Source: Mycolicibacterium sp. P9-64 (GTDB lineage Bacteria > Actinomycetota > Actinomycetes > Mycobacteriales > Mycobacteriaceae). Taken from it: 64,000 bases of DNA. The translations under genes and the position numbers were made by a program. Position 1 is the stretch's first letter. Every line of letters begins with the position of its first letter. The notes beneath the pieces are model-generated. The model made no database searches, had not been told where the DNA came from, and was given only the letters and a program-made list of their open reading frames with translations. The stretch covers positions 434,001-498,000 of the forward strand of contig NZ_NPKO01000002.1 in NCBI RefSeq assembly GCF_008329605.1, given 5' to 3'. Positions 63,280 through 64,000 of this stretch are shown here, in pieces.

Positions 63280-63972
63280 GTGACTTCAGTGACCGATACC
63301 GGCTCGGCGCGTAGAACCACCGAGCAAGTCGTCGCCACTCTGCGCGATGAGATTCTCATGGGCCACCTTCGGGGCGGGCACCCGGTGCGGGAGCAGGAGA
63401 TCGCCCAGCGACTCGGGGTCAGCCGCACGCCGGTGCGCGAAGCCCTGGCACGCCTGGTCACCGAGGGTCTGCTCGTCAAGGACGAGAACAAGTCGGCGCA
63501 CGTCTTCCAGCCCTCGCTGCAGGAATTGCTGGAGATTTACGAGATCCGCACTCCGCTGGAGTCGTTGTCCGCGCGCATCGCGTGCGAGGACCCGACACCT
63601 GCCTACCTGGAGCGGTTGCGCGACGCCGCCCGAGCCCTCGACGCCGTCCACGATCTGGGCGATTGGGTGGCCCGGCACGAGGACTTTCACCGCGCTCTCT
63701 TCGAGAGCGGTCGCCGGCCCCGCTTGGAGGGCATGGTGCGGACGCTGCGTGCGCAGTCCGAGCCCTACGTGCGCTTCGCCGCTGCGGACAACGGACTCCG
63801 CGCGAAGGCCGGACACGACCACGTGAAGCTGACGGCGCTGGCCGAGGCCGGCGACGGTCGCGGCGTGGAAGCTACCGTGAAGACCCACCTGCTTCGGACG
63901 ACCAAGCACGTGACTGCGCTGCTGAACAACTACCAGTCGGCAGGCTTGTCCCTGCGGGATGCGCTGCGCTGA
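63280..63972 (+). CDS. GntR-family regulator, FCD type
   Basis: 230 aa. N-terminal winged helix VVATLRDEILMGHLRGGHPVREQEIAQRLGVSRTPVREALARLVTEGLL, then an all-helical FCD ligand domain with metal-type residues (DWVARHEDFHRALFESG and the late H.KLTALAEAG.. HLL). FCD regulators usually bind small carboxylates. Its own promoter holds operator D, and identical modules precede the ADH operon and both lactonase genes, so it is the likely regulon repressor, with a hydroxy acid or lactone-derived ligand. Confidence 0.9.
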   Translation: MTSVTDTGSARRTTEQVVATLRDEILMGHLRGGHPVREQEIAQRLGVSRTPVREALARLVTEGLLVKDENKSAHVFQPSLQELLEIYEIRTPLESLSARIACEDPTPAYLERLRDAARALDAVHDLGDWVARHEDFHRALFESGRRPRLEGMVRTLRAQSEPYVRFAAADNGLRAKAGHDHVKLTALAEAGDGRGVEATVKTHLLRTTKHVTALLNNYQSAGLSLRDALR

Positions 63973-64000
63973 CACCGGCGAGCAGTGGGCGCTGGTGCAG

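Overview
The window reads as chromosomal DNA of a mycobacterium-like actinobacterium (Mycobacterium/Mycolicibacterium type). The pointers are very high GC in third codon positions, GTG/TTG starts with tightly overlapping genes, an MmpS-MmpL pair, LigC-type ligases beside a LigD-polymerase-like gene, and a fused large+medium B12 diol dehydratase. No rRNA, tRNA or CRISPR array was recognised.

Layout. (1) 1-9.2 kb is core-like: the 3' part of tgt, a cytochrome P450, a CoA-transferase/hydrolase, a polar amino-acid ABC importer with two tandem binding domains fused to the permease, gluQ and a metallo-hydrolase. (2) 8.4-18.5 kb is a catabolic locus. A GntR/UTRA regulator, SDR, APH-family kinase and class-III PLP enzyme face an APC permease, a B12-dependent diol dehydratase and its reactivase. 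The gene set resembles the mycobacterial 1-amino-2-propanol (RMM microcompartment) pathway, but no shell genes are present and a diol dehydratase is added. Two matching inverted repeats mark a probable operator. (3) 18.5-22.6 kb is MmpL-MmpS-TetR with a TetR-type operator. (4) 22.7-26.7 kb is an end-joining/repair block: LigC, a CGNR protein, a second LigC, and a polymerase-domain gene whose 3' end is lost.

(5) About 26.65-48.8 kb is an accessory island. It opens with three overlapping tyrosine-recombinase-like genes plus a small coiled-coil protein (Tn554-like logic) and interrupts the polymerase gene. Cargo includes a small hypothetical pair, an XRE-ImmA/IrrE protein, and a five-gene operon made of a TIGR02391-like gene plus QatABCD (a known anti-phage system). 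Further on are a second, intact LigD-polymerase-like gene, an XRE gene facing an unknown gene across a 30-bp perfect palindrome, a second XRE-ImmA/IrrE gene between 83-85-bp direct repeats, and decayed fragments including a TnsA-like remnant.

(6) 48.8-64 kb is a second catabolic region: ADH, SDR, an APH-like kinase, an ACAD10/11-like dehydrogenase and a second acyl-CoA dehydrogenase in one overlapping operon. Nearby are a secreted lipase-like protein with no nucleophile serine, TetR and Crp regulators, two paralogous lactonase-type MBL enzymes, an MFS pump and an FCD-GntR regulator. Four copies of one promoter-operator module (49709, 59394, 62071, 63245) tie the operon, both lactonases and the gntR gene into one predicted regulon. 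The inferred job is opening lactones to hydroxy acids and degrading 4-hydroxyacyl-CoA through a phosphorylated intermediate.

Coordinates come from reading the sequence by eye. Functions are family-level calls made without database searches.
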